From positions 1-64,000 of the forward strand of contig NZ_JACJQU010000023.1 of the NCBI RefSeq assembly GCF_014696825.1: a stretch of DNA of 64,000 nt, read 5' to 3'. Made by a program: the position numbers and the translations under genes. The DNA comes from Anabaena sphaerica FACHB-251. GTDB lineage: Bacteria; Cyanobacteriota; Cyanobacteriia; Cyanobacteriales; Nostocaceae. Shown in pieces: positions 20,256 to 29,379 of the stretch. The notes under the pieces were generated by a model, which made no database searches, was not told the DNA's origin, and saw only the letters and a list, made by a program, of their open reading frames with translations. Positions within the stretch are counted from its first letter, which is position 1; each line of letters starts with the position of its first letter.

Positions 20256-20284
20256 ATCCCCAATTTATTAAAGAAGTTGGGGAT
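20256..20284. repeat. ATCCCC(A/G)A-type hairpin repeat, copy
   Basis: ATCCCCAA...TTGGGGAT inverted repeat enclosing TTTATTAAAGAAG. It belongs to the same family as the hairpins at 23739, 27481, 31842, 46920 and 56207. It lies after the exonuclease gene, where it could aid termination. The rest of the spacer 20223-20543 is AT-rich with nothing recognised. Confidence 0.65.
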
Positions 20285-20543
20285 CTGAATTCCTGTGAAT
20301 GGTTATAAAAAATGTATGAAATTAAACAATTTAATAATTTAAAAATGAAACGATGTATACATTAAATTCTAGAGTAAATGGTTAAATTTTGAAAAAGTTA
20401 TGAATGTAATCTAGAGGATATAAGGAAAGCTTGTTAACTTAGGATAAAACTAGTAGCACCAGTGAGAATTGTTGGGGAATGAAATAAGTAAATTAGATTT
20501 TGTAATCATTTTCTCCGGGTATAAAAGCGGTTTATAAGAACTT

Positions 20544-21386
20544 ATGAAATGGCAGTTATTGACACACAAATGGCAAGTGCTAGGCAGAATATTCAAAATA
20601 GCAATAGTTACTGGTTTAACTGGAATTTTATGCGTTTCTTGCAATCAAAGTAAGGATGTTTTGGTGACAGAAATAGGGGTCAGTCCTCCCAATCGGTTGA
20701 CAGCAAAAACATCAAAAGCTGGAGAATTCTATATTCAAGGACAAAATCAGCACGCTAAAGGTAATTCCCAAGCTGCTATTGCTGCTTATAGTAGATCAAT
20801 TAGTCTTAATTCTCAATATGCACCAGCGTTTAAAAGTCGAGGGTTAGCATATTTTGATGTTGGTAATAAAGAAGGTGCGATCGCTGATTATAATCAAGCT
20901 TTACGTCTCAATCCCAATGATGCAGAAACCTATAATAATCGGGGAAATGCTCGTGCATCTTTGGGTGATCAACAAGGTGCCATAGAAGATTATAATGAGG
21001 CTATCCGCCTAGCGCCCAACTATGCCGAAGCACACAATAATCGAGGCAATGCCCGCGCTACCCAAGGAGATAAAAACGGGGCGCTGGAAGATTACACCCA
21101 AGCTATTCGTATCGATCAAAGTTATGCTGTTGCCTACAATAACCGGGGAAATGCTTACGCGTCTCAGGGAGATCAACAGAAAGCGATCGCAGATTACAAT
21201 GAAGCTATCCGACTCAACCCCAACTTTGGACCTGCCTTTAATAATCGCGGAAATGCCTTTGCTGCTACTGGAGACAAACGCAGTGCCTTACAAGATTTAC
21301 AACGGGCAGCATCTATCTTTGATAAAGAAGGAAATAAGGATTTGTATCAACAAGTAATGAAAAATATTGAGGAATTGGGAAGATAG
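20544..21386 (+). CDS. TPR-repeat lipoprotein-like protein
   Basis: A 280-residue exported protein. An N-terminal hydrophobic segment (about residues 17-31) ends in a lipobox-like CVSC with Cys33. From about residue 65 there are six tetratricopeptide repeats of 34 residues with the pattern (A)YNNRGNAxAxxGDxxxAIxDYNEAIRLxPN. The neighbouring repeat units are very alike at the DNA level, indicating recent internal duplication. The protein probably sits at the membrane as a protein-protein interaction scaffold. The partner is unknown and no operon is evident. Confidence 0.88.
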   Translation: MKWQLLTHKWQVLGRIFKIAIVTGLTGILCVSCNQSKDVLVTEIGVSPPNRLTAKTSKAGEFYIQGQNQHAKGNSQAAIAAYSRSISLNSQYAPAFKSRGLAYFDVGNKEGAIADYNQALRLNPNDAETYNNRGNARASLGDQQGAIEDYNEAIRLAPNYAEAHNNRGNARATQGDKNGALEDYTQAIRIDQSYAVAYNNRGNAYASQGDQQKAIADYNEAIRLNPNFGPAFNNRGNAFAATGDKRSALQDLQRAASIFDKEGNKDLYQQVMKNIEELGR

Positions 21387-21387
21387 C

Positions 21388-21433
21388 TAATGGGTAATGG
21401 GTAATGGGTAATGGGTAATGGGTAATGGGTAAT
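21388..21433. repeat. Heptamer tandem repeat (TAATGGG)n
   Basis: Six exact TAATGGG units plus a partial one lie directly after the TPR gene. They are followed by a second short heptamer run (CCAATCA, about 21451-21472) before the symporter stop codon. Confidence 0.9.
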
Positions 21434-21476
21434 TAATTTTATTTTTCCCAATCACCAATCACCAATCACCAATTAC

Positions 21477-23132
21477 TTATTCTTCAAAACTAGGAGTGCG
21501 TAAATCTTCCACCAAAGCTTGAATTTCTGCCGATGGGGGAGGAGTCAAACGGGAAACTGTGATGGTGACAATAAAATTAATTACCATCCCTAAAGTGCCG
21601 ATACCTTCAGCAGAAACGCCAAAAAACCAAGGTGTCATACCGCCAAATTTCACACCGATAATATAGATGATGGTGAAAATTAAACCCGTCAACATTCCTG
21701 CAATAGCACCTGCGGCATTTGTGCGTTTATCAAAAATTCCTAATACTATCACCGGGAAGAAACTAGCAGCAGCTAAACCAAAAGCAAAAGCTACCACCTG
21801 AGACACAAAACCGGGGGGATTTACGCCAAAATAACCAGCTAAAACTAAGGCAAAACCAACAACAACCCGCCCCACAAATACCCGTTTTTCTTCCGAAGCT
21901 GTAGAATCGAAGATGCGGTAATAAACGTCATGGGCAATGGAACTAGAAATCACCAGTAATAAACCGGAAGCTGTTGATAATGCTGCGGCTAAACCTCCGG
22001 CTGCGACTAAAGCTATTACCCAAGCTGGGAGTGCAGCAACTTCTGGAGTTGAGAGAACAATAATATCGTTGTCGATGGTAATTTCGTTAGTTTCTTTGTT
22101 AGGAGTTAACTGTAATTTACCATCTTTATTTTTATCTTCAAAAGCTAGTAATTTGGTTTTTTCCCATTTATTTGCCCAGTCTAATTGTCTGACTTCTTCA
22201 ACAGTATGGTTGTGAAGAGATTCAATTAAATTATAACGAGCAAACATTGATAAAGCCGGGGCAGTTGTGTAGAGAATGGCAATAAATAATAATGCCCAAC
22301 CTGCGGAAAATCTCGCAGCCCGCACATTAGGAACTGTGTAAAATCGGACGATAATATGAGGTAAACCGGCTGTTCCTACCATCAAAGCAATAGTGATGAA
22401 TAGAACATCTAACATGGTTTTGTTAGCAAAAGGTTGGGTATATTCTTTAAAGCCTAAGTCAAGTTGAATGAGGTTAAGTTTATCAGCAACATCACTAAAG
22501 GTAAATGCTAACTGGGGAAAAGGATTACCTGTGAGTTTAAAAGCGATCGCAATGGCAGGAATGAGGTAAGCTAAAATCAAGATACAATATTGGGCAACTT
22601 GTGTCCAAGTAATCCCTTTCATCCCTCCCAATACTGCAAAAAAGCCGACGATAACTATACCGATCATTACACCAGTATTAATATCAACTTGTAAAAAGCG
22701 GCTGAATACAATACCTACACCACGCATCTGTCCAGCAACGTAGGTAAGAGAAACGAAAATAGCTGCAACTACTGCGACTAAACGAGCAAGATTAGATTCA
22801 TAGCGATCGCCCACAAAATCTGGTACAGTATATTTACCAAACTTCCGCAAATATGGGGCTAATAATAAAGCTAATAACACATAGCCACCAGTCCAACCCA
22901 TCAAATAAATTGAACCATCATAACCCAAGGTAGAAATTAACCCAGCCATCGAAATAAACGAAGCCGCAGACATCCAATCTGCTGCTGTTGCTGCACCGTT
23001 AGCAATAGAAGGAATACCCTGGCCAGCAATAAAGAAATCTTTTGTATCCTTTACCCGTGACTGCCAACCAATGTATATATAGAGTGCAAAAGAAAGTCCA
23101 ACTAAGATAATCGTCCAAAGTTCAACTGACAC
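21477..23132 (-). CDS. Sodium:solute symporter large subunit, ActP-like
   Basis: A 551-residue integral membrane protein of the SSS family with about 13 hydrophobic segments. It has the early GIPSIANGAATAADWMSAASFISMAGLI block typical of acetate/monocarboxylate ActP-type members. A cytoplasmic loop of about 50 charged residues (VEEVRQLDWANKWEKTKLLA onwards) is inserted mid-protein. It carries a DKNKDGKLQL stretch resembling an EF-hand-like calcium loop. It follows the small DUF4212 gene by 9 bp, and such pairs form two-subunit symporters (TIGR03647/TIGR03648 type). The substrate may be acetate or another organic acid, which is not decided by sequence. Confidence 0.92.
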   Translation of the reverse strand: MSVELWTIILVGLSFALYIYIGWQSRVKDTKDFFIAGQGIPSIANGAATAADWMSAASFISMAGLISTLGYDGSIYLMGWTGGYVLLALLLAPYLRKFGKYTVPDFVGDRYESNLARLVAVVAAIFVSLTYVAGQMRGVGIVFSRFLQVDINTGVMIGIVIVGFFAVLGGMKGITWTQVAQYCILILAYLIPAIAIAFKLTGNPFPQLAFTFSDVADKLNLIQLDLGFKEYTQPFANKTMLDVLFITIALMVGTAGLPHIIVRFYTVPNVRAARFSAGWALLFIAILYTTAPALSMFARYNLIESLHNHTVEEVRQLDWANKWEKTKLLAFEDKNKDGKLQLTPNKETNEITIDNDIIVLSTPEVAALPAWVIALVAAGGLAAALSTASGLLLVISSSIAHDVYYRIFDSTASEEKRVFVGRVVVGFALVLAGYFGVNPPGFVSQVVAFAFGLAAASFFPVIVLGIFDKRTNAAGAIAGMLTGLIFTIIYIIGVKFGGMTPWFFGVSAEGIGTLGMVINFIVTITVSRLTPPPSAEIQALVEDLRTPSFEE

Positions 23133-23141
23133 CGTTTATCC

Positions 23142-23393
23142 TCACTTTTTATTATACTTGCGGTCTAATTTATCCATTTGGAAAGCATAGGTAAAAATCA
23201 AACCCACAAAAATCAAAATTGACCCTTGTTGTGCCATCCAAAAGCCAAAAGGTAAACCAAAAAACCTAATTGTATTTAATGGTTGAACCAGCAAAATACT
23301 AAAAACAATCGAAGCTAAAGCCCAAATAATTAAAAGATTTCTGATTAAAGCAGTGTTAGCACGCCAATAAGCACGGCGTTGTTCTTCATCCAT
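23142..23393 (-). CDS. DUF4212 symporter small subunit
   Basis: 83 residues with two membrane helices (about 18-38 and 48-70). It starts MDEEQRRAYWRANTALIRNL and has the FGLPFGFWMAQQGSILIFV signature of DUF4212. It is translated just ahead of the symporter gene and probably forms a complex with it. Confidence 0.93.
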   Translation of the reverse strand: MDEEQRRAYWRANTALIRNLLIIWALASIVFSILLVQPLNTIRFFGLPFGFWMAQQGSILIFVGLIFTYAFQMDKLDRKYNKK

Positions 23394-23612
23394 TTTTGTT
23401 ATCCTGGCTGAATCATAGATAATATCAATCAGCCGTTATTATCTAGCCTGACTTCGGTTTTTTTATGTTAAGTTTTTTTAAACGGTTTCATTTTTTATTA
23501 AATAAAACTTCTAACTATAGCACAGTTGGTTATTTAACACAAATCACCAGATACGTATTTTTTTAGTAACTAGGGTATCTATAGCAATCCTAAATGATTC
23601 ATGAACACTTTC

Positions 23613-23661
23613 TGTTCCCTGTTCCCTGTTCCCTGTTCCCTGTTCCCTGTTCCCTGTTCCC
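23613..23661. repeat. Heptamer tandem repeat (TGTTCCC)n
   Basis: Seven exact TGTTCCC units lie in the 420-bp spacer between the DUF4212 gene and the DUF29 gene. Outside this array and the following hairpin repeat I see no gene in the spacer. Confidence 0.92.
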
Positions 23662-23738
23662 TTCCGTCACCGATAAGTTCTCAACTCAAATAGGACCGCT
23701 ATATATAAAGATTTATTGTATAAAAAGCGATCTGTTGA

Positions 23739-23801
23739 CATCCTCGACTTCTTTGAATAATCTTAATTATTTATCAAAGATTTAATCCCGAAGTGGGGGA
23801 T
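23739..23801. repeat. Long imperfect hairpin repeat (GATCCCCGACTTCT family)
   Basis: Starts ACATCCTCGACTTCTTTGA, continues with TAATCTTAATTATTTA and closes with AATCCCGAAGTGGGGGAT. It matches the copy at 27481-27543 through the shared internal TAATCTTAATTATTTA, so it is a dispersed element of about 63 bp, here slightly decayed. Confidence 0.75.
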
Positions 23802-23815
23802 ATTTATTGACTTTA

Positions 23816-24361
23816 TTATCTTCTTCCTAACTTCCAATCTTCACCACCGGGTAACTGAGTTAAATAATTATCAATTACAGATGGTAACTCCTTAATAGAA
23901 AAATTATAACTCAATTCTAATAAAACCTGAGCTTGATTAATTATCTGTTCCTTATCTACCATTTCTGCAAGTCGAAAAGGACTGTAAGCACCATTCAAAA
24001 CTTCCACACTTGCATCTCGAATAGCACCCTCTATTTCATCTTGAATATAGCTATCCCATTCATTTAGATTGATGTAATATGATTTCTTATTTTCCTTGAG
24101 ATTGAGTTTTTTAGTTTCGCTAATAGAATTACGAATAGAAGCAGCCCATGAATTAGTTAATCGCTTTTCTATTTGATTCTTAATCAAATGAATTAACAAA
24201 ACCTTTACAAATGCTTGAATATTTCGCAAAATTGCTTGTCTACTCATTCCCTCCAACTCATCAACAATAGCTAAAGCATCCGTATAACGCTCTTCTAAAA
24301 TACTATTTCTGAGGTCGATTAATTCCTGGGTCATTTGTTTATTAACCTCAAAATTACTCAA
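23816..24361 (-). CDS. DUF29-like protein
   Basis: 181 residues, all helical. The central part (ALAIVDELEGMSRQAILRNI, then VLLIHLIKNQIEKRLTNSWAASI) matches the DUF29 pattern of cyanobacterial proteins, in which an acidic ELxxMxRxxxRxL helix is followed by LLxHLLK and a conserved SW. The ends deviate from the usual family. The function is unknown. It lies 90 bp after the VWA gene on the same strand, with a hairpin repeat between, so co-transcription is possible. Confidence 0.7.
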   Translation of the reverse strand: MSNFEVNKQMTQELIDLRNSILEERYTDALAIVDELEGMSRQAILRNIQAFVKVLLIHLIKNQIEKRLTNSWAASIRNSISETKKLNLKENKKSYYINLNEWDSYIQDEIEGAIRDASVEVLNGAYSPFRLAEMVDKEQIINQAQVLLELSYNFSIKELPSVIDNYLTQLPGGEDWKLGRR

Positions 24362-24405
24362 AAGACTCTCTTAGTATAACATAAATTTACAACCGTCTAT
24401 ATTAG

Positions 24406-24431
24406 TAAGGGTTCAGCACTGCTAAACCCCT
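24406..24431. repeat. Hairpin GGGTTCAGCA / CTGCTAAACCC
   Basis: A near-perfect inverted repeat between the VWA gene and the DUF29 gene. It resembles dispersed cyanobacterial GGGTTTAGCA hairpins and may attenuate read-through. Confidence 0.6.
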
Positions 24432-24451
24432 ACAAACACCTAAGAAATTAG

Positions 24452-26932
24452 CTAATTAACACCAACTAACTTCTTACTGTAATATTCAGTTTGAGCATAA
24501 ACACTAATTACAGTATCACCAACTACAAAAAATGTTCCTTCCTGCTCATTCTTAGAAAACTGCAAATGAGGATATTTACTACCTATTTCATCAGCAGTCA
24601 TCGCTTGAGCATTCATTTCATCAGGTAACAAACCAGTCGCACCGATGTAAAATACCAAAGGTGAAATCTTCTCTCGATAAACTTTTTCTGTGTACTCCTC
24701 TAACTTACTTTGTGCTGCTGTCATCGCGTTGATAATTTCCTGTTTATTTACAGGTGTACCAGCGTGTTTTGCTTGTAATAATAAAGCCAAACTTCCAGCA
24801 CCAACTAAGTTTAAAATTTCTGCAACTTTGCCATTTTGTTCTATTCCCACAAAATCATCAAAAATCGCTTTCATCAAATCATCGACTTTTGTAATTTTGG
24901 TTCTCGAAGACACTGCTTTAGGACGAAAAGCAATATTTTCATTTAACCCCAGTGCAAAAGTAGGTTTAGCAAAAATTTCCCCAGTTTCCGAATCATAAAC
25001 TTCATATCTTTTATCCAAAAACTGGTTAGCAGAAGACAATTTACTCAAGTTGAGAATTTCTGTACTACCAATATCAATTTTATAACTCACCCTTGAGTCA
25101 ACTGTACCATCAGATAAAGCTGCTTTCAAGTCTGTATATTCGTTGGTTGTGGGAAAATTCAGATACAGACTTTTAGACAGATAATGTTTTTTCAATTCTT
25201 CAATTTGTGCGGGAATAAATACATCCGACTCTTCCCGTAAATGAGCAGCAAGAATACTTGATAAAGCTTTGATTTCTGCAAGTTGAGTAAATAAACCTTC
25301 AATACTGCTGTAATTCCCCTCAAAACTAACCAACGGCAAATCTTCTAACTGAAGAGTATATTCTTTTTGAAAATCAAATTCTTCCCCATCAATAACTCCC
25401 ACCACTTTTAATTCATCAAAGGCTTTTTTGCTGCTTATCTTCACCTTTAAAGCCTTAATATTAATATCTCCATCACTGACAACAGTATAATTATTGAATG
25501 TCGTCAAATCATTTAATAACACACCTGCAACTTCTGTAATTGGGGTTTTATCTTCTGAGTTTACCAACTTGACTTTCTGCTGAATCAGCATATTAATAGT
25601 AGCCGTATTCCGGTTAATATCAAAACTACCCATCTGCACATAATCACCTGGTTCAATATATTCTATTTCTAACCAAGGTTTGATTAATTCCCCATTTTCT
25701 CCTCGCACACCGTTAACACGCTTCACACCTTTTCTCTGGTAAGTTGCTTGCAGATGTTTGAGGTTAATAATGATATGTTGGCGATGTTGTGATAAAATAT
25801 CAATCAATGCCAAAATCGAGATTTTATCATTAACTTTCACATGATCTAAAATTTCATGTTCAGCTAAAACATGAGGATAAAAGAGCGCAATTTCTAAATC
25901 TTGAGTAAAATTAGCAATGTCTTCATTTGTTAAAGCCTTGGCGTGTCTTGCTGTTAAAGTTGCGTTAAAGGTACTAGCAAGCGCATATTTAGCAGTATTT
26001 AAATTTCCATCTGCTAAATTAGCCTTAGCAAACATATAGACAGATTCATCATTTTGAGCGACAGACACATCTATTAATTGATTATAAGCCTCTTGCGTAA
26101 TTTGCTTATATTTATAGATATATGCCTCATCTTCAAGTTTCAAACCAAAAACTTTTAAAGTTTGATTTGTACCATTAATTTTTTTAGCAGTGGGAGAGAA
26201 AAATACTTGATAACTGTAGTCACTAGCTAAAGGTTCTTCTATGACTATTCCCGTTGCTTCTTTTAACACATTTCCCGTGTGATAAAGAGCATCATAGACT
26301 TCCTTAATATTCCCAGCTTGTAGACAAACACCAGAAACAGAATTAGCGATTTTTGCCAGAAACTTAAAATCAGAAGAGGGAGAATAGGCAATAGTGTTAA
26401 CAAAAACTTCCTTGTTTTTTAAATCATTACAAATTTCCTCTATTGCCTTGGATTCAGAATTAAAACTGCTATCATTAGCATAGCCATCACTGTGTAAAGT
26501 AATTGCTGTTAATTCATTAGCACGAATCAATTCATTAGCTAATTTCAAAGATTGAGAAATACAAGTTGCACAACCAGCGTGAATTGATTTAATTTCAGCT
26601 ATGTAAGATGAATCTGGCTGCATTACCTCCTGAATAGGTACACGCTGAAAATGACAAGTAACATCACCTTTAGAAGAATAGGAAATCAGCGTTATTACCA
26701 ATTCTGAATTACTGTATTCATCCAACGTCAAAAGCTTGATTAAAGTTTCTTTTAATGCCTCAATATCATGATACATAGAACCAGAACGATCAATGATCAT
26801 GATACTATGAGCTATCATTTTTTTAGGAATAGCATCTGGCTGAATTTCCAGTTTGACTTTTTCAGTTAAATAGAAAGCTTTTTCCTTACCTGCGAGATTA
26901 TAAACAGCAAACTTGGTTTTTTGACTTGCCAT
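24452..26932 (-). CDS. Large VWA-domain protein
   Basis: An 826-residue protein. The von Willebrand factor A domain lies at about residues 40-225, with a complete MIDAS start DRSGSM (Asp48, Ser50, Ser52) and later LHSDGYANDSS. Next comes a beta-rich region, then long helical segments from about residue 540 that I cannot assign. There is no signal peptide, so it should be cytoplasmic. VWA proteins of this sort in bacteria often work with MoxR ATPases, or with PP2C phosphatases and Ser/Thr kinases (TerY-type). A dead kinase fragment lies 150 bp upstream on the other strand. The DUF29-like gene follows on the same strand. Confidence 0.85.
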   Translation of the reverse strand: MASQKTKFAVYNLAGKEKAFYLTEKVKLEIQPDAIPKKMIAHSIMIIDRSGSMYHDIEALKETLIKLLTLDEYSNSELVITLISYSSKGDVTCHFQRVPIQEVMQPDSSYIAEIKSIHAGCATCISQSLKLANELIRANELTAITLHSDGYANDSSFNSESKAIEEICNDLKNKEVFVNTIAYSPSSDFKFLAKIANSVSGVCLQAGNIKEVYDALYHTGNVLKEATGIVIEEPLASDYSYQVFFSPTAKKINGTNQTLKVFGLKLEDEAYIYKYKQITQEAYNQLIDVSVAQNDESVYMFAKANLADGNLNTAKYALASTFNATLTARHAKALTNEDIANFTQDLEIALFYPHVLAEHEILDHVKVNDKISILALIDILSQHRQHIIINLKHLQATYQRKGVKRVNGVRGENGELIKPWLEIEYIEPGDYVQMGSFDINRNTATINMLIQQKVKLVNSEDKTPITEVAGVLLNDLTTFNNYTVVSDGDINIKALKVKISSKKAFDELKVVGVIDGEEFDFQKEYTLQLEDLPLVSFEGNYSSIEGLFTQLAEIKALSSILAAHLREESDVFIPAQIEELKKHYLSKSLYLNFPTTNEYTDLKAALSDGTVDSRVSYKIDIGSTEILNLSKLSSANQFLDKRYEVYDSETGEIFAKPTFALGLNENIAFRPKAVSSRTKITKVDDLMKAIFDDFVGIEQNGKVAEILNLVGAGSLALLLQAKHAGTPVNKQEIINAMTAAQSKLEEYTEKVYREKISPLVFYIGATGLLPDEMNAQAMTADEIGSKYPHLQFSKNEQEGTFFVVGDTVISVYAQTEYYSKKLVGVN

Positions 26933-27083
26933 AATTTTGCGAATGGTAATTTTACACGGAATATTGTCCAGGATAAATCAATTTATACTGGGATGAGGTG
27001 ATGTTGTAATATGTTGTAAAAACTATGATGATAAATATATAGTACATAAATACTATAAAAATGTCAAGGTAAGCAAAAAAGGG

Positions 27084-27390
27084 GAGCATTACCAGAATTA
27101 GAAGCGGTGGGATATGTACAACAAATTGGAGAGGCTTTAATTTTTGTGCATCATCACATCTGGATGCACATCCAGGTAATATTATGGTACAAAAAAATCG
27201 CAAAGCTGTTTTAATTGATTCTGCAATTGCTGTGAAAACAATACCCCAAGATGGATATTTTACTTCTCATGATCCTGCTAATATTACCTTTGCACCTCAT
27301 AAGGCGATATTACTTTGTATCCTTCTATCTGTAATTGCTGCTACCGCTTCTCCTACTTCGCTTATCACCATTTTAGGATCTTTTGTTTGA
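27084..27390 (+). pseudogene. Serine/threonine kinase remnant
   Basis: The kinase-like core reads LPELEAVGYVQQIGEALIFV, HHH, then after a frameshift DAHPGNIMVQKN, KAVLIDSAIAVKTIP, and SHDPANITFAPHKAI. In intact cyanobacterial kinases the catalytic loop reads HRDxHPGN and the metal loop DFG. Here HRD is destroyed by the frameshift and DFG has become DSA. Both the N-lobe and the C-terminal half are missing. It lies divergently, about 150 bp from the VWA gene. Confidence 0.78.
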
Positions 27391-27480
27391 CTTAAAACTG
27401 CAAAGGGTAATAAGGAATTTACAGATGTTGTCATACATAAAAACTGTTAAATTTTATCGAATTTAGATCCCTCGAATTTA

Positions 27481-27543
27481 GATCCCCGACTTCTTTGATT
27501 AATCTTAATTATTTACGCAATATTGTATTTAGAAGTCGGGGAT
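27481..27543. repeat. 63-bp long hairpin repeat GATCCCCGACTTCT / AGAAGTCGGGGAT
   Basis: Perfect 13-14 bp arms surround an AT-rich middle that contains TAATCTTAATTATTTA, shared with 23739-23801. A short extra GATCCCTCGAATTTA precedes it. It lies 90 bp before ubiD. Confidence 0.85.
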
Positions 27544-27633
27544 ATGGTACTTATGAATTTTTAAGTACAAATATACTATGCAAAGATCAAGTTAAGATCA
27601 AGAAGACTTTACACTTCTTAACTCTTAGGGAAC

Positions 27634-29142
27634 ATGGCGCGAGATTTACGGGGATTTATTAAAATTCTAGAAGAAAGAGGACAATTAAAGCGAATTTCGG
27701 CTTTAGTTGACCCAGATATGGAAATTGCGGAGATTTCCAACCGAATGCTGCAAAAAGGTGGTCCAGGATTAATCTTTGAAAACGTCAAAGGTGCGTCTTT
27801 CCCCGTTGCGGTAAATTTAATGGGGACTGTGGAAAGGATATGCTGGGCTATGAATATGGAAAAACCAGAGGAGTTGGAAACTCTGGGAAAGAAGCTGAGT
27901 ATGCTTCAGCAACCCAAACCCCCGAAAAAGATTTCCCAAGCGATAGACTTTGGTAAGGTGCTGTTTGATGTTGTCAAAGCGAAACCGGGAAGGGACTTTT
28001 TCCCCGCTTGTCAGCAGGTGGTTGTGGAAGGTAATGATTTAGATTTAAATAAGTTACCTTTAATACGTCCTTATCCGGGAGATGCCGGAAAGATTATTAC
28101 GCTAGGATTGGTAATTACTAAGGATTGTGAGACAGGTACGCCTAACGTAGGTGTGTATAGGTTGCAACTACAATCTAATAATACGATGACCGTACACTGG
28201 TTATCGGTGCGGGGTGGTGCAAGACATTTACGCAAAGCGGCCGAACGTGGTAAAAAATTAGAAGTGGCGATCGCTCTTGGTGTCGATCCTTTAATCATTA
28301 TGGCAGCTGCCACACCCATTCCTGTAGATTTATCAGAATGGTTATTTGCAGGGCTTTATGGCGGTTCTGGGGTACAATTAGCCAAGTGTAAAACAGTAGA
28401 TTTAGAAGTTCCCGCAGATTCAGAATTTGTCTTAGAAGGAACCATCACACCAGGGGAAGTTTTACCCGATGGACCCTTTGGGGATCACATGGGATATTAT
28501 GGCGGTGTGGAAGATTCGCCTTTGGTGCGGTTTCAGTGTATGACACATCGCAAAGATCCGATTTATCTCACCACCTTTAGCGGTCGTCCACCCAAAGAAG
28601 AAGCAATGATGGCGATCGCACTCAACCGCATCTATACCCCTATTTTACGACAACAAGTATCAGAAATAGTCGATTTCTTCCTACCAATGGAAGCATTAAG
28701 TTACAAAGCAGCGATTATTTCTATTGATAAAGCTTACCCTGGACAAGCAAGAAGAGCAGCCTTAGCTTTTTGGAGTGCCTTACCCCAATTCACCTATACT
28801 AAATTCGTGATAGTTGTGGATAAAGATATCAACATTCGTGATCCGCGTCAAGTAGTTTGGGCAATTAGTTCTAAAGTTGACCCTTCACGGGATGTCTTTA
28901 TATTACCAAATACCCCCTTTGACACCTTAGATTTTGCTAGTGAGAAATTAGGTTTAGGTGGGAGAATGGGCATAGATGCAACTACCAAAATTCCCCCAGA
29001 AACAGAACATGAATGGGGTGAACCTTTAGAGTCAGATCCCGATATTGCAGCAATGGTAGAAAGACGCTGGCAAGAATACGGTTTAGGAGATTTAAAGTTA
29101 GGAGAAGTTGACCCCAATTTGTTTGGTTATGATATGAGGTAA
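27634..29142 (+). CDS. ubiD: UbiD-family prenylated-FMN decarboxylase
   Basis: 502 residues with full-length UbiD layout: an N-terminal alpha/beta domain (ARDLRGFIKILEERGQLKRI), a central split-barrel substrate region, the conserved GPFGDHMGYYGG segment with EDSPLVRF, and a C-terminal helical part. The arginine/glutamate pair needed for decarboxylation lies in the conserved blocks, but I did not map it residue by residue. In cyanobacteria this family is implicated in decarboxylating the 4-hydroxybenzoate-derived plastoquinone precursor. It needs prenyl-FMN from UbiX, which is not in this window. A Coq4 gene follows after 237 bp. Confidence 0.93.
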   Translation: MARDLRGFIKILEERGQLKRISALVDPDMEIAEISNRMLQKGGPGLIFENVKGASFPVAVNLMGTVERICWAMNMEKPEELETLGKKLSMLQQPKPPKKISQAIDFGKVLFDVVKAKPGRDFFPACQQVVVEGNDLDLNKLPLIRPYPGDAGKIITLGLVITKDCETGTPNVGVYRLQLQSNNTMTVHWLSVRGGARHLRKAAERGKKLEVAIALGVDPLIIMAAATPIPVDLSEWLFAGLYGGSGVQLAKCKTVDLEVPADSEFVLEGTITPGEVLPDGPFGDHMGYYGGVEDSPLVRFQCMTHRKDPIYLTTFSGRPPKEEAMMAIALNRIYTPILRQQVSEIVDFFLPMEALSYKAAIISIDKAYPGQARRAALAFWSALPQFTYTKFVIVVDKDINIRDPRQVVWAISSKVDPSRDVFILPNTPFDTLDFASEKLGLGGRMGIDATTKIPPETEHEWGEPLESDPDIAAMVERRWQEYGLGDLKLGEVDPNLFGYDMR

Positions 29143-29379
29143 CATCATAAGCTCCAACTGGTAACAACATCTAAAAAATCAGCTTGGCTGATAATATTCA
29201 GTCAAGCCAACAATCCTTTTTAGTTGCAAAACTTAGAATTATACTATGAACAGGGCATTTATCAAAACCCCTCTAGGGTCAAAAGAAATAGCAGAAGATG
29301 TTTCTTATAGAAAAATTTAGAAATATTTTGGCATCCAAAATCTGGTATTATTAATTTTTAAAGAATTAATTATTAACAC

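Noticed and set aside
26952-27203. Minus-strand frame in the VWA/kinase gap
   Set aside because: It overlaps the kinase relic on the plus strand and has no protein character beyond hydrophobic runs from AT-rich DNA.
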